From Mycobacterium cookii (GTDB lineage Bacteria; Actinomycetota; Actinomycetes; Mycobacteriales; Mycobacteriaceae), in assembly GCF_010727945.1 (NCBI RefSeq), contig NZ_AP022569.1:3720001-3784000 (forward strand): DNA of 64,000 nucleotides, read 5' to 3'. Of the stretch, positions 8,492 to 19,015 are shown piece by piece. Numbering within the stretch: the stretch's first letter is position 1; each line of letters begins with the position of its first letter. Under the pieces are notes generated by a model. The model saw only the letters and a program-made list of their open reading frames with translations, was not told where the DNA came from and made no database searches. The translations under genes were made by a program, and so were the position numbers.

Positions 8492-9769
8492 CTACCCCGG
8501 CGTTCGATCGTCCTTCAGCGCCTCATCGGTGAGCGCCTCAAGCTCTTTACCTTTGGTTTCCGGCCCGAGTAGGTAGCCGATCACGGTGAGGACCCACAGG
8601 CCCCCGAGCGCCAGATACGGCGTCTGCAGCCCGTAATGCATGATGGCCCAGCCGATGACGGTCGGTGCGGCGATGGAGACGACGCGGCCACCACCGACGG
8701 CAATTCCAAATCCTGTGCCGCGCAACACCGTCGGGAAGAGTTCCGAGATGTAGGTGTCACCGACGCCCCACAGCCAGCCGAGTGTGGCTATCGCGATGGC
8801 GCCGAAGATCCGGTAGTGGGCCAATGAGTCGGAGGTAGCCGCCAATACCGTCGACACGATCTCGATGACTGCGGCGATAATCGCCGACGGTCGTCGCCCT
8901 ATCCAGTCTGCGAGCGCGGTCCCCAGGAAGGCGAAGACGGCTTGCAGCAGGAAGAAGACCAAGGCATAACGGATTGCCTCGATGGGTGCGGCATGGAATC
9001 TCTTGACGATGACCGTGGTCAAGAACATCGTCATGCCCCAATAACCGACAGCGTTGGCGGTGTAGATGAGCCAGCCCGAGACGAGGCGCCGGCGCACACC
9101 GGCCAGATGCCAGAGTCTCGGCTTGATCGCCGCGCTGTTCTGCACCGCGACGTAGCGATGCGACTCGGTGATACCGCGCCGGATGAGAAACAACAGGACA
9201 GCGGGGACGATCGCGACGATGAACGCCGATTGCCAACCGTAGTGCGGGACCAGAGCGAGCGCGACGCCGGCGGCCAGCACGTAGCCGAGTGAGAACAGCG
9301 AGAAGATAACGCCGCCAACGCCGATCGCCCGCGTCTTTGCCGGCCACACCTCTGCGGTGTACGGCGCGCCGACCGCGAGTTCTCCCGCACCGCCGACGCC
9401 GGTCAGGAACCTCAGTCCGGCGAAGGCCGCGATATTGGTCGTGAGTCCGGCCAACGACGTCGTGATCCCGTACAACAGGATCGACGCCCCGAGCGTGTTC
9501 TTACGTCCCCACCGGTCGGCGGCGAATCCGAATCCGATGGTGCCGATGGTGTAGCCGAGCAGGAAGATCGAGCCGATGTATCCGGCTTGGGCTTCGTTGA
9601 TGTGCAACGTCTTCTTGATCTCGGGCAGCACCAGGCCGTAGATGTTGACCGCGTAAGAGTCGAAGCCGTAACCCAGTCCGGCGGTCACCGCGACGAACAG
9701 CGCCTGCTTGAACGTCGCGGAGGTTGCCGGGGCCGCGGAGGCCGGAATGCTCTCGACAGTCGTTGCCAC
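8492..9769 (-). CDS. MFS transporter, aromatic-acid/sugar-acid:H+ symporter type
   Basis: 425 residues with 12 predicted helices. The loop 2-3 motif appears as GFAADRWGRK (about 85-94), and GPETKGKELE near the C-terminus is the mark of the sugar/aromatic-acid symporter branch. The start of helix 1, GLGYGFDSYAVNIYG, contains the acidic residue typical of AAHS-like carriers. Substrate is not predictable. It is not present at this position in the H37Rv order I recall, so it is a lineage-specific insertion between the pirin gene and sigG. It ends 10 bases before the pirin start on the same strand. Confidence 0.88.
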   Translation of the reverse strand: MATTVESIPASAAPATSATFKQALFVAVTAGLGYGFDSYAVNIYGLVLPEIKKTLHINEAQAGYIGSIFLLGYTIGTIGFGFAADRWGRKNTLGASILLYGITTSLAGLTTNIAAFAGLRFLTGVGGAGELAVGAPYTAEVWPAKTRAIGVGGVIFSLFSLGYVLAAGVALALVPHYGWQSAFIVAIVPAVLLFLIRRGITESHRYVAVQNSAAIKPRLWHLAGVRRRLVSGWLIYTANAVGYWGMTMFLTTVIVKRFHAAPIEAIRYALVFFLLQAVFAFLGTALADWIGRRPSAIIAAVIEIVSTVLAATSDSLAHYRIFGAIAIATLGWLWGVGDTYISELFPTVLRGTGFGIAVGGGRVVSIAAPTVIGWAIMHYGLQTPYLALGGLWVLTVIGYLLGPETKGKELEALTDEALKDDRTPG

Positions 9770-10072
9770 CGGTGAACGGTATGCAGCGCCGTGAGCTGTG
9801 TAGAAGCGTCAAGATCGTCGTGATCGCAAAGAAGATCGCTCTTGGTTTTTCGTTCAGGCACCGTTCATGAACGCAGACCTCACGCCAGCCCGGGGCTCAG
9901 CAGCGCCTGAGCGTGCCGGAGCGCGGCGTCGAGGTCGGCGAGCGCCAACTCGTCTTGACCGCTACGCCGAACTTGGCGCGCTGGACTGGCGGATCGTCCG
10001 CGTGAGCAGCGACCTGCAGCGCTACCGTCCGGAGGTTGTCGTCGCCGGAGTGTCCGCGGCCGCAACGAAAAC
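9770..10072. other. Intergenic region between MFS gene and sigG
   Basis: This 303-base gap holds the promoter region of the MFS gene. A perfect 12-base palindrome, CGTTCATGAACG, lies at 9862-9873, 93 bases upstream of that gene, and a second half-copy (CGTTCA) lies at 9851. Both are reasonable regulator sites. On the minus strand, 9883-10072 carries protein-like but frame-shifted stretches (for example DELALADLDAALRHAQALL) with no start, possibly the remains of a decayed gene. I recognise nothing further. Confidence 0.4.
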
Positions 10073-11994
<1,922 letters not shown>

Positions 11995-12068
11995 ATTGCT
12001 GCGACGGAAAGTCCTACGGGTCCTCTACTTTGGTGTGATGAGCCGGGTATTGAGCGATGGGGAGCGCT

Positions 12069-12818
12069 GTGAGTGACGACAAGATGTTGGCGCGGATCGC
12101 AGCACTGTTACGTCAGGCCGAAGGCACCGACAACGCGCATGAGGCCGAGGCGTTCATGGCGGCCGCCCAACGGCTGGCCACCGCGACGTCCATCGACTTG
12201 GCCGTCGCCCGGTCGCACGCCGACAAGCGCACACCCGCGCAGATGCCGATTCAGCGCACCATCACCATCGGCGCGGCCGGCACCAAAGGATTACGAACCT
12301 ACGTGCAGCTGTTCGTGGTTATTGCGTCGGCCAACGACGTGCGCTGCGATGTCGCATCGAACTCGACGTTCGTGTACGCCTACGGATTCAGCGAGGACAT
12401 CGACGCCACCCACGCGCTCTACGCCAGCCTGGTGGTGCAGATGGTCCGCGCGTCCGACGGCTACATCTCCTCGGGTGCGCACCGGCCCACCCCGACGATC
12501 ACCGCGCGGCTGAACTTCCAGCTGGCCTTCGGCGCACGGGTCGGCCATCGGCTCACCGAGGCCCGCGACCAAACCCAGCGCGAAGCGAAGAAAGACCGTC
12601 GGCGAGCGCCGGGAACCGCTATTGCGTTGCGCAACAAGGACCTTGAACTTCGCGATTACTACCGCAGCGCGTCTCGGGCGCGGGGCACCTGGCAGGCAAG
12701 CCGGGCCACCGCGGGATATTCGTCAGCGGCCCGCCGAGCGGGAGACCGCGCGGGCCGGCGGGCCAGGCTCGGGTCCGCTTCAGAACTCTCGGGGGCGCGG
12801 AGCGCGCTCGAGCGGTGA
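12069..12818 (+). CDS. DUF2786 protein (Rv0184-like)
   Basis: 249 residues from the GTG at 12069, preferred because GGGGAG lies a few bases upstream; the in-frame ATG at 12057 is the alternative. The N-terminal DUF2786 motif (about 3-45, MLARIAALLRQAEGT and HEAEAFMAAAQ) is clear. A globular middle and a very basic, Ala/Arg-rich tail (about 170-249) follow. Function is unknown. It is translationally coupled (GTGA) to the HExxH protein downstream, an arrangement also seen as Rv0184-Rv0185, so the two probably work together. Confidence 0.88.
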   Translation: MSDDKMLARIAALLRQAEGTDNAHEAEAFMAAAQRLATATSIDLAVARSHADKRTPAQMPIQRTITIGAAGTKGLRTYVQLFVVIASANDVRCDVASNSTFVYAYGFSEDIDATHALYASLVVQMVRASDGYISSGAHRPTPTITARLNFQLAFGARVGHRLTEARDQTQREAKKDRRRAPGTAIALRNKDLELRDYYRSASRARGTWQASRATAGYSSAARRAGDRAGRRARLGSASELSGARSALER

Positions 12819-13327
12819 GCGCGCAGGAACCGCCTGCCCGGGATTGGCAGCGCGCAAAGGTCTATGCCGCCGAGGAATTCGTGCGGACACTGTTCGACCG
12901 CGCTGCCGAACACGGATCGCGCGGCATCGAGTTCTTCGGCGCGCAGTTGACGCTGCCGCCCGAGGCGCGGTTCGGCTCGGTGGCTTCGGTGCAGCGATAC
13001 GTCGACGACGTGTTGACGTTGCCCGCTGTGCGACGCGAGTGGCCGGCAGTGGCGCCGGTGACGGTACGGGCGCGACGGGCCGCGAGCGCGGCGCACTACG
13101 AAAACCGCGACGGCACAGGCGTTATCGCCGTTCCCGATCTGGCCACCGCGGACTGGGCGATGCGTGAATTGGTGGTGCTGCATGAAATTGCCCACCATCT
13201 GTGTCACGCGGCACCGCCGCACGGACCGCAGTTTGTCGCCACGCTGTGCACGTTGGCCGAGCTGGTGATGGGACCCGAAATCGGCCACGTACTGCGGGTC
13301 GTCTACACGAAAGAAGGTGTGCGCTAG
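12815..13327 (+). CDS. Putative zinc metallohydrolase with HExxHH motif (Rv0185-like)
   Basis: 170 residues, GTG start overlapping the previous stop. The sequence [11 protein letters not shown] gives a zincin-type site with His123, Glu124 and His127, and His135 in PPHGPQF is a candidate third ligand. This matches the TIGR04338 group of mycobacterial putative metallohydrolases. No signal peptide is seen, so it should act in the cytoplasm. Its natural substrate is unknown. It pairs with the DUF2786 protein. Its stop overlaps the stop of the convergent mymT within CTAG at 13324-13327. Confidence 0.85.
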   Translation: MSAQEPPARDWQRAKVYAAEEFVRTLFDRAAEHGSRGIEFFGAQLTLPPEARFGSVASVQRYVDDVLTLPAVRREWPAVAPVTVRARRAASAAHYENRDGTGVIAVPDLATADWAMRELVVLHEIAHHLCHAAPPHGPQFVATLCTLAELVMGPEIGHVLRVVYTKEGVR

Positions 13328-13464
13328 CTGACTTCGACCAGCTCGTCGCCGCACTTGCACACGTAAGCGTGGTCACCGGCGCAGTGACATGCGACCTCGA
13401 TACGAACCCGACAGCCACAACCATCGTGACCACAGCTCAACAACGTTCCCGCTTCATACGACAT
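13324..13464 (-). CDS. mymT: Mycobacterial copper metallothionein MymT
   Basis: 46 residues from the ATG at 13464, beginning [11 protein letters not shown]. Seven Cys are arranged as C11, C16-x-C18, C26-x-C28 and C36-x-C38, with His13, His27 and His32. This is the Cu(I)-binding pattern of MymT (known from M. tuberculosis as the small gene Rv0186A). A longer reading from 13530 would run through the operator and promoter and is not plausible. A GAGGT ribosome site lies 8 bases before the ATG. On the minus strand the -10 candidate TATAAC overlaps the RicR palindrome at 13506-13524, so copper-dependent derepression by RicR is expected. Confidence 0.93.
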   Translation of the reverse strand: MSYEAGTLLSCGHDGCGCRVRIEVACHCAGDHAYVCKCGDELVEVS

Positions 13465-13505
13465 AGTTCTACCTCTGCTTGCTCGGACCTGGACACCATC
13501 CACGT

Positions 13506-13524
13506 TATACCCCCAGGGGGTATA
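13506..13524. promoter_or_regulatory. RicR (CsoR-type) operator between mymT and the O-methyltransferase gene
   Basis: TATACCCCCAGGGGGTATA is a perfect 9-1-9 palindrome and contains the TACCC-N5-GGGTA core described for RicR sites. On the minus strand it overlaps the probable mymT -10. On the plus strand it ends in TATATA, a possible -10 for the methyltransferase gene that starts 59 bases further on. RicR, encoded 2.8 kb away at 16280, releases such sites when Cu(I) binds. Confidence 0.9.
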
Positions 13525-13582
13525 TAGCAAGGACAGCGAAATGCGGTGGCGGCCGTTATCGGCGGGCGGCTAGCGTTGACTC

Positions 13583-14242
13583 ATGACCTCACAGCCGACT
13601 CCTGCCGCCGTCGACGATTTCCTGGACTCGATCGTCTTGGACGACGATCCTGCGCTGGCTGCCGCCCTCGAAGCCAGTGACGCGGCCGGGTTGCCCAAGA
13701 TCGCTGTGTCGGCTCAGCAGGGCAAGTTTCTGAGCCTGTTGGCAGGCGCCATCGGGGCCCGTCGCATCCTGGAAATCGGCACTCTGGGTGGGTTCAGCAC
13801 GATCTGGCTGGCTCGCGGCGCCGGTCCCGACGGGCGGGTGGTCACGCTGGAATACGAGCAGAAGCACGCCGAGGTCGCCCGGGCAAATCTCGATCGCGCC
13901 GGTGTGGGCGACCAGGTGGAGATCCTGGTCGGCGCCGCCCTGGATTCGCTACCGAACGTCAGCGGCGGGCCCTTCGATCTGGTGTTCATCGACGCCGACA
14001 AAGAAAACAACCCCGGTTACCTGGAGTGGGCCGTCAAGCTGACCCGCCCGGGTTCAGTTGTGATCGTGGACAACGTGATTCGCGAAGGATCGATCCTGTC
14101 GCCGGAAAGCGGCGACGCGGTCGTGCAGGGCACCCGGCGGGCGTTGGAGATCATGGGCGAGCATCCCCGGCTCGACACCGCGGTGCTGCAGACGGTGGGC
14201 GCCAAGCACTGGGACGGCTTCGCGATCGCCGTGGTGCGCTAG
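13583..14242 (+). CDS. SAM-dependent O-methyltransferase, class I family 3 (Rv0187-like)
   Basis: 219 residues. The Rossmann SAM motif EIGTLGGFSTIWLAR lies at about 66-80, the acidic end of strand 2 in VTLEYEQKHA (about 89-98), and the metal-binding VFIDADKEN (about 134-142) with IVDNVI (about 160-165). This set matches cation-dependent catechol/caffeoyl-CoA type O-methyltransferases. The physiological acceptor is unknown. Its start faces mymT across the RicR operator, and its stop is followed immediately by the 57-base tandem repeat that separates it from ilvD. Confidence 0.93.
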   Translation: MTSQPTPAAVDDFLDSIVLDDDPALAAALEASDAAGLPKIAVSAQQGKFLSLLAGAIGARRILEIGTLGGFSTIWLARGAGPDGRVVTLEYEQKHAEVARANLDRAGVGDQVEILVGAALDSLPNVSGGPFDLVFIDADKENNPGYLEWAVKLTRPGSVVIVDNVIREGSILSPESGDAVVQGTRRALEIMGEHPRLDTAVLQTVGAKHWDGFAIAVVR

Positions 14243-14372
14243 CCGTCGCCGGGCTAGCGCCGGATTGCCCGGCTCCTCACTCGCGCCTTCCGGCGCTCGC
14301 CGTCACCGGGCTAGCGCCGGATTGCCCGGCTCCTCACTCGCGCCTTCCGGCGCTCGCCGTCACCGGGCTAGC
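14243..14372. repeat. 57-bp tandem repeat, two full copies plus a partial third
   Basis: The unit beginning GGGCTAGCGCCGGATTGCCC recurs at 14251 and 14308, and its start recurs at 14365, giving a period of exactly 57 bases. Each unit contains GGCTCCTC, then a GCGCC-TTCC-GGCGC hairpin, then CGTCACCGGGCTAGC. The CTAG copies coincide with the stop codons of both flanking convergent genes. The element occupies the place where H37Rv has Rv0188. Confidence 0.92.
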
Positions 14373-16083
14373 CGCAGACCGCTCCGGTCGCGGCCGAGCC
14401 CACCAGCTTGACGTACTTGGCCAGCACGCCGGAGTTGTAGCGCGGCGGCAGCGGAGTGAAACCCTCACGGCGGGAAGCGAACTCGTCGGGATCGACCAGT
14501 ACGTCCAGCGTCGCCTTGGCGACGTCGAGCCGGATCCGGTCGCCGTCGCGCAGGAAGGCGATCGGTCCACCGTCGACGGCCTCGGGCGCGATGTGCCCGA
14601 CGCACAGGCCGGTGGTGCCCCCGGAGAACCGGCCGTCGGTCAACAGCAGCACGTCCTTGCCGAGGCCGGCGCCCTTGATGGCACCGGTGATCGCGAGCAT
14701 CTCCCGCATTCCCGGCCCGCCCTTGGGGCCTTCGTAGCGGATCACCACCGCGTCGCCGTGGGTGATGGTGCCATCCTCGAGGGCGTCCAGCGCCGCCCGC
14801 TCACGCTCGAAAACCCTTGCGGTGCCTTCAAAAACGTCCGAGTCGAAACCGGCAGACTTCACCACCGCGCCGTCGGGTGCCAGTGATCCGCCCAGGATCG
14901 TGATGCCGCCGGTCGGGTGGATCGGGTTGTCCAACGCCCGCAGCACCTTGCCGTCCGGGTCGGGCGGCGCGATGTGCGCCAGGTTCTCGGCCATCGTCTT
15001 GCCGGTGACCGTCAAACAGTCACCGTGCAGCAGCCCGGCATCGAGCAGTGCCTTCATGATGACGGGAACGCCGCCGATCCGGTCGACGTCGAACATCACA
15101 TGGCGACCGAACGGCTTGACATCGGCCAGGTGTGGCACCTGCGCGCCGACCCGGCGGAAATCCTCGAGCGACAACTTGACGTCGGCCTCGTGGGCGATGG
15201 CCAACAGGTGCAGCACCGCGTTGGTCGAGCCGCCGAATGCCATCACCACCGCGATCGCGTTCTCGAACGCTTCTTTGGTCAGGATGTCGCGGGCGGTGAT
15301 GCCTCGCCGCAGTAATCCGACAACAGCCTCGCCGCTGCGCCGCGCGAACCCGTCGCGACGGCGATCGGTGGCCGGCGGCGCCGCGCTGCCCGGCAGCGAC
15401 ATGCCGAGTGCCTCGGCCGCACTGGCCATCGTGTTGGCGGTGAACATGCCGCCGCACGCGCCTTCGCCGGGGCAGATGGCCCGCTCGATGATGTCGACGT
15501 CCTCCCGCGACATCAATCCGCGGGCACAGGCGCCGACCGCCTCGAACGCGTCGATGATCGTGACGTCACGCTCGCTACCGTCGGACAGCTTCGCCCGGCC
15601 CGGCAGGATCGAGCCGGCATAGAGAAACACCGACGCGAGGTCGAGTCGCGCGGCGGCCATCAGCATCCCGGGCAGCGACTTGTCGCAGCCGGCCAGCAGC
15701 ACCGATCCGTCCAGGCGCTCGGCCTGCATGACGACTTCCACGCTGTCGGCGATCACCTCGCGGGACACCAACGAGAAGTGCATGCCCTCGTGGCCCATCG
15801 AGATGCCGTCGGACACCGAGATCGTGCCGAATTCCAGGGGATAGCCGCCCGCGGCGAACACCCCTTCTTTCACGGCCTTGGCCAGTCGGTCCAACGACAG
15901 GTTGCAGGGCGTGATCTCGTTCCACGACGAGGCGACGCCGATCTGGGGTTTGGCGAAGTCGTCGTCGTCCATCCCTACCGCGCGCAGCATCCCCCGCGAC
16001 GCGGCCTTCTCCAGTCCGTCGGTGACCTCGCGGCTGCGTGGCTTGATGTCGACGGCGGACGATGAATCCTTGCTGTGGCTCAC
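14368..16083 (-). CDS. ilvD: Dihydroxy-acid dehydratase
   Basis: 571 residues, full length. IlvD/Edd family: Fe-S ligands in [11 protein letters not shown] (about 129-139) and [15 protein letters not shown] (about 203-217). Also typical are the N-terminal [10 protein letters not shown] motif and GRFSGGT near the C-terminus. It converts 2,3-dihydroxy-isovalerate and 2,3-dihydroxy-3-methylvalerate to 2-keto acids in branched-chain amino-acid synthesis. Its stop codon lies inside the partial third copy of the 57-base repeat. The ricR-type operator at 16128-16144 is only 45 bases upstream of its start, which is notable because DHAD Fe-S clusters are a known copper target in other bacteria. Confidence 0.96.
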   Translation of the reverse strand: MSHSKDSSSAVDIKPRSREVTDGLEKAASRGMLRAVGMDDDDFAKPQIGVASSWNEITPCNLSLDRLAKAVKEGVFAAGGYPLEFGTISVSDGISMGHEGMHFSLVSREVIADSVEVVMQAERLDGSVLLAGCDKSLPGMLMAAARLDLASVFLYAGSILPGRAKLSDGSERDVTIIDAFEAVGACARGLMSREDVDIIERAICPGEGACGGMFTANTMASAAEALGMSLPGSAAPPATDRRRDGFARRSGEAVVGLLRRGITARDILTKEAFENAIAVVMAFGGSTNAVLHLLAIAHEADVKLSLEDFRRVGAQVPHLADVKPFGRHVMFDVDRIGGVPVIMKALLDAGLLHGDCLTVTGKTMAENLAHIAPPDPDGKVLRALDNPIHPTGGITILGGSLAPDGAVVKSAGFDSDVFEGTARVFERERAALDALEDGTITHGDAVVIRYEGPKGGPGMREMLAITGAIKGAGLGKDVLLLTDGRFSGGTTGLCVGHIAPEAVDGGPIAFLRDGDRIRLDVAKATLDVLVDPDEFASRREGFTPLPPRYNSGVLAKYVKLVGSAATGAVCG

Positions 16084-16127
16084 CGCTCAAGTATGCGGGT
16101 CCGGGCATGGCGGCCAAAATCATTTAG

Positions 16128-16144
16128 ATACCCCCACCGGGTAT
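16128..16144. promoter_or_regulatory. RicR (CsoR-type) operator in the ilvD-ricR intergenic region
   Basis: ATACCCCCACCGGGTAT contains TACCC-N5-GGGTA with symmetric outer bases. It lies 136 bases upstream of ricR and 45 bases upstream of the divergent ilvD. RicR autoregulation through such a site is known in M. tuberculosis. Whether ilvD is also affected is unknown. Confidence 0.85.
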
Positions 16145-16279
16145 TGCCGATCCGGCGATGAAACGCCCGTTCAGCAGGGGTGCTGTGGCGACGGCGCCGC
16201 CAGACGGTGACAATGGTGGCAATACCGGTGCCGTCGCGATGGCCCGAGCACGATCAGATCGAATTGCCGGAGGGGTGCA

Positions 16280-16564
16280 ATGGCACACGGATACGCGTCG
16301 CAGAAAGACAACTACGCCAAACGGCTGCGGCGCATCGAAGGCCAGGTACGTGGCATCGCGAAGATGATCGAAGACGACAAGTACTGCATCGACGTGCTCA
16401 CCCAGATCAGCGCCGCCAACAACGCGCTGCAGTCAGTGGCCCTGAACCTGCTCGACGAGCACCTCGGGCACTGCGTCACCCGCGCGGTGGCCGAGGGTGG
16501 TTCGGAGGCCGACCAGAAGCTTGCCGAGGCGTCGGCCGCCATCGCGCGACTCGTCCGTTCCTGA
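16280..16564 (+). CDS. ricR: Copper-sensing repressor RicR (CsoR family)
   Basis: 94 residues, four-helix CsoR/RcnR fold. The Cu(I) ligands are Cys36 (in KYCIDVL), His61 and Cys65 (in DEHLGHC), the exact C-H-C triad and spacing of CsoR. The N-terminal RLRRIEGQVRGI motif is the family DNA-binding signature. Position next to ilvD and the presence of two TACCC-N5-GGGTA sites in this window (one at mymT) identify it as RicR rather than the CsoR of the ctpV operon. Cu(I) binding is expected to release DNA and induce mymT and other regulon members. Confidence 0.95.
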   Translation: MAHGYASQKDNYAKRLRRIEGQVRGIAKMIEDDKYCIDVLTQISAANNALQSVALNLLDEHLGHCVTRAVAEGGSEADQKLAEASAAIARLVRS

Positions 16565-16598
16565 TCGTTAGTTCCTGAGCGCAATGCGTGGTTGAGTA

Positions 16599-17849
16599 GT
16601 GGCCGTGGGGCCAGCCCGTGCCGCCGGAGGCCGAACCATCGCGAGCGGGCCGTGGACGCCGCGCATCGCGGCTCAGCTGACGATCCTGGCCGCGGCTTCC
16701 TTTACCTACGTCACCGCCGAGCTGTTGCCGGTCGGCGCACTGCCCGCGATCGCGCGCGGCCTGCACGTCAGCGTCCCGGTCGTCGGGACGCTGCTGGCCT
16801 GGTACGCCCTGGTGGCCGCGGTGACCACGATTCCGTTGGTCCGTTGGACCGCGCACTGGCCGCGACGGCGGGCGTTGTTGCTGTCGTTGATGTGCCTGAC
16901 CGCCTCGCAGCTGATTTCGGCAATGGCGCCCAATTTCGTCGTGCTGGCCTGTGGACGCGCACTGTCGGCCGTCACCCACGGCCTGATGCTCTCGGTGGTG
17001 GCGCCGATCGCCACCCGGCTGGTTCCGGCCAGTCACTCCGGACGCGCCACCACATCGATCTATGTCGGCATCAGTCTGGCCGTAGTGGTCGGCAGCCCGG
17101 CCACCGCGGCGATCAGCCTGCTGTGGGGCTGGCGGATGGCGGTGGCTGCCGTGGCCGTCATCGCCGCCGTGGTCACCGTCGCGGCCGCCGCGGTGCTTCC
17201 GGCGATGTCGTTGACCGATGAGCAGCTCACCCGCGTCGGGCGGGCCGCCGGGCATCACCGCAATCGCAGGCTGGTCATCGTCAGCGTGCTCACCATGGTC
17301 GCGGTGACCGGTCACTACATCGCGTTCACGTTCATCACGCTGATCATCCGCGACGTCGTCGGGGTGCGCGGCCCGGACATCGCCTGGTTGCTGTCGATCT
17401 ACGGCATCGCCGGTCTGCTGGCGATGCCGCTGGTGGCCCGGCCGATGGACCACCGCCCCAGGGCCGCGGCGATCAGCTGCATGGTCGGCCTGTACGTGAC
17501 GCTTCTGGTGCTGACCGTCCTGGCGTTGCATCGACTACCGGCGGTGGCGACCGCCCTGATCGGCGTCACGGCGATCGCGCTGTGGGGAGCCTTCGCGAAC
17601 GCGGTGTCGCCGATGCTGCAATCCGCGGCGATGCGCGCCGGCGCCGACGATCCCGACGGCGCGTCGGGCCTGTACATGGCGGCGTTCCAGATCGGCATCA
17701 TGGCGGGGTCGTTCACCGGCGGACTGTTCTACGAGCACGGCGTGCTGGTGATGTTCGCCGCGTCGGCGACTCTGATCGGTGCCGGGGCCGCCGGGATGGC
17801 CGCGGAGCGGCACTTGTTCGACACTCCCGTCACTCAACCAGCCCGGTAA
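16599..17849 (+). CDS. MFS transporter, DHA1-type exporter (Rv0191-like)
   Basis: 416 residues with 12 predicted helices; start GTG at 16599, with a second GTG at 16605. The segment [21 protein letters not shown] in helix 1 and the following loop is typical of AraJ/Cmx-type drug or sugar-efflux carriers. Orthologous position is Rv0191, which follows ricR in M. tuberculosis. Substrate is unknown. It may be co-transcribed with ricR (34-base gap), so a copper-linked role is possible but unproven. Confidence 0.88.
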   Translation: MAVGPARAAGGRTIASGPWTPRIAAQLTILAAASFTYVTAELLPVGALPAIARGLHVSVPVVGTLLAWYALVAAVTTIPLVRWTAHWPRRRALLLSLMCLTASQLISAMAPNFVVLACGRALSAVTHGLMLSVVAPIATRLVPASHSGRATTSIYVGISLAVVVGSPATAAISLLWGWRMAVAAVAVIAAVVTVAAAAVLPAMSLTDEQLTRVGRAAGHHRNRRLVIVSVLTMVAVTGHYIAFTFITLIIRDVVGVRGPDIAWLLSIYGIAGLLAMPLVARPMDHRPRAAAISCMVGLYVTLLVLTVLALHRLPAVATALIGVTAIALWGAFANAVSPMLQSAAMRAGADDPDGASGLYMAAFQIGIMAGSFTGGLFYEHGVLVMFAASATLIGAGAAGMAAERHLFDTPVTQPAR

Positions 17850-17967
17850 AACCGCAGTTCAACGGCCTGTCACCGGCCGGATTGTCGACGGCGTGGCGAT
17901 CGCCGGATTAAGGGGCGGGCCCTCCGCTACTGCATACTGGGCTGAGACCGTGACTGGAGGGATACAA

Positions 17968-19011
17968 ATGTCGCGATGGACCAAGGGTCCGCTGGCCGCT
18001 GCATTCAGTGCAGTGGGGGTGACCGTTGTGCTCACTTTGGGGTCGGGTTCGGCACTGGCCGACCCCGAGCCGGCACCACCGCCACCGCCGCCCGGCGTGG
18101 ACGCTCCCGCAGTGCCACCGCCGCCGCCCGGCGACCCGCTGGCCGCGCCGCCGCCGCCCAACCCGCTGGCGCCGACCCCGCCTCCGGTGGATCCGCTTGC
18201 GCCGCCGCCGGCTGTCCCGGCCGGCGCACCGCCCGCAGCCACCCCGGCCGCTGTGCCCTCGGGTCCCGTCGTCGGCCAGAACCCGGAGCCGTTCACCGGC
18301 CCGCCGCCGTTCGTGCCGCCGACCTTCAATCCGGTCAACGGCTCAACGGTCGGTGTAGGCGAGCCGATCATCATCAACTTCGCACGGCCGATCGCAGATC
18401 AGCACATGGCCGAACAGGCGATCCACGTGTCGTCGACTCCGCCGGTATCCGGCAAGTTCTACTGGCTGACCTCCAGCCAGGTGCGCTGGCGTCCGCTCAG
18501 CTTCTGGCCCGCCCACACCGCGGTGCACGTCGACGCGGCCGGCACCCAGGAGAACTTCGTCACCGGCGACTCGCTGATCGCGACCGCCGACGACGCCACC
18601 CACCAGCTGGTCGTCAGCCGCAACGGGACGGTCGAGCAGACCTTCCCGATGTCGATGGGTATGGCGGCGGGCGGTCACCAGACGCCGAACGGCACCTACT
18701 ACGTGCTCGACAAGAAGGCCAAGGTCGTGATGGATTCGTCCACCTACGGTGTGCCGGTCAACTCGACCTACGGCTACAAGGTGGACGTCACGGACGCGGT
18801 GCAGTTCGACAACAGCGGCGACTACGTGCACAGCGCACCATGGTCGGTGGCCGACCAGGGCAAGCGCGACGTCAGCCACGGCTGCATCAACATCAGCCCG
18901 ACGAACGCGAAGTGGTTCTTCGCCAACTTCGGCGCCGGCGACCCCATCGTCGTGAAGAACTCCGTCGGGACGTACAGCAAGAACGACGGCTCCAACGACT
19001 GGCAGATGTAG
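17968..19011 (+). CDS. L,D-transpeptidase (LdtMt4/Rv0192-like)
   Basis: 347 residues from the ATG at 17968, which has GGAGGG a few bases upstream. A signal or anchor segment (about 8-31) is followed by an Ala/Pro-rich linker (about 33-100). An Ig-like domain (about 115-200) and a C-terminal YkuD catalytic domain (about 205-340) complete the protein. The catalytic motif reads SHGCINIS with Cys306. It forms 3-3 cross-links between diaminopimelate residues of peptidoglycan outside the membrane, and such enzymes are carbapenem targets. The order ricR-MFS-ldt-zmp1 corresponds to Rv0190-Rv0192 and Rv0198c with the intervening genes missing. Confidence 0.93.
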   Translation: MSRWTKGPLAAAFSAVGVTVVLTLGSGSALADPEPAPPPPPPGVDAPAVPPPPPGDPLAAPPPPNPLAPTPPPVDPLAPPPAVPAGAPPAATPAAVPSGPVVGQNPEPFTGPPPFVPPTFNPVNGSTVGVGEPIIINFARPIADQHMAEQAIHVSSTPPVSGKFYWLTSSQVRWRPLSFWPAHTAVHVDAAGTQENFVTGDSLIATADDATHQLVVSRNGTVEQTFPMSMGMAAGGHQTPNGTYYVLDKKAKVVMDSSTYGVPVNSTYGYKVDVTDAVQFDNSGDYVHSAPWSVADQGKRDVSHGCINISPTNAKWFFANFGAGDPIVVKNSVGTYSKNDGSNDWQM

Positions 19012-19015
19012 AGGG

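Noticed and set aside
6862..8532. A 556-codon plus-strand frame across the Rv0180c-like and pirin genes
   Set aside because: It spans two real minus-strand genes and their gap and has no family resemblance.
13324..13530. 68-residue version of MymT
   Set aside because: The extra 22 residues are encoded by the promoter and RicR operator; the internal ATG at 13464 has the ribosome site and matches the family start.
14026..14886. Plus-strand frame with a repeated LAPDCPAPHSRLPALAVTG-type segment
   Set aside because: The protein repeat is only the translation of the 57-bp DNA repeat; the frame overlaps two conserved genes.
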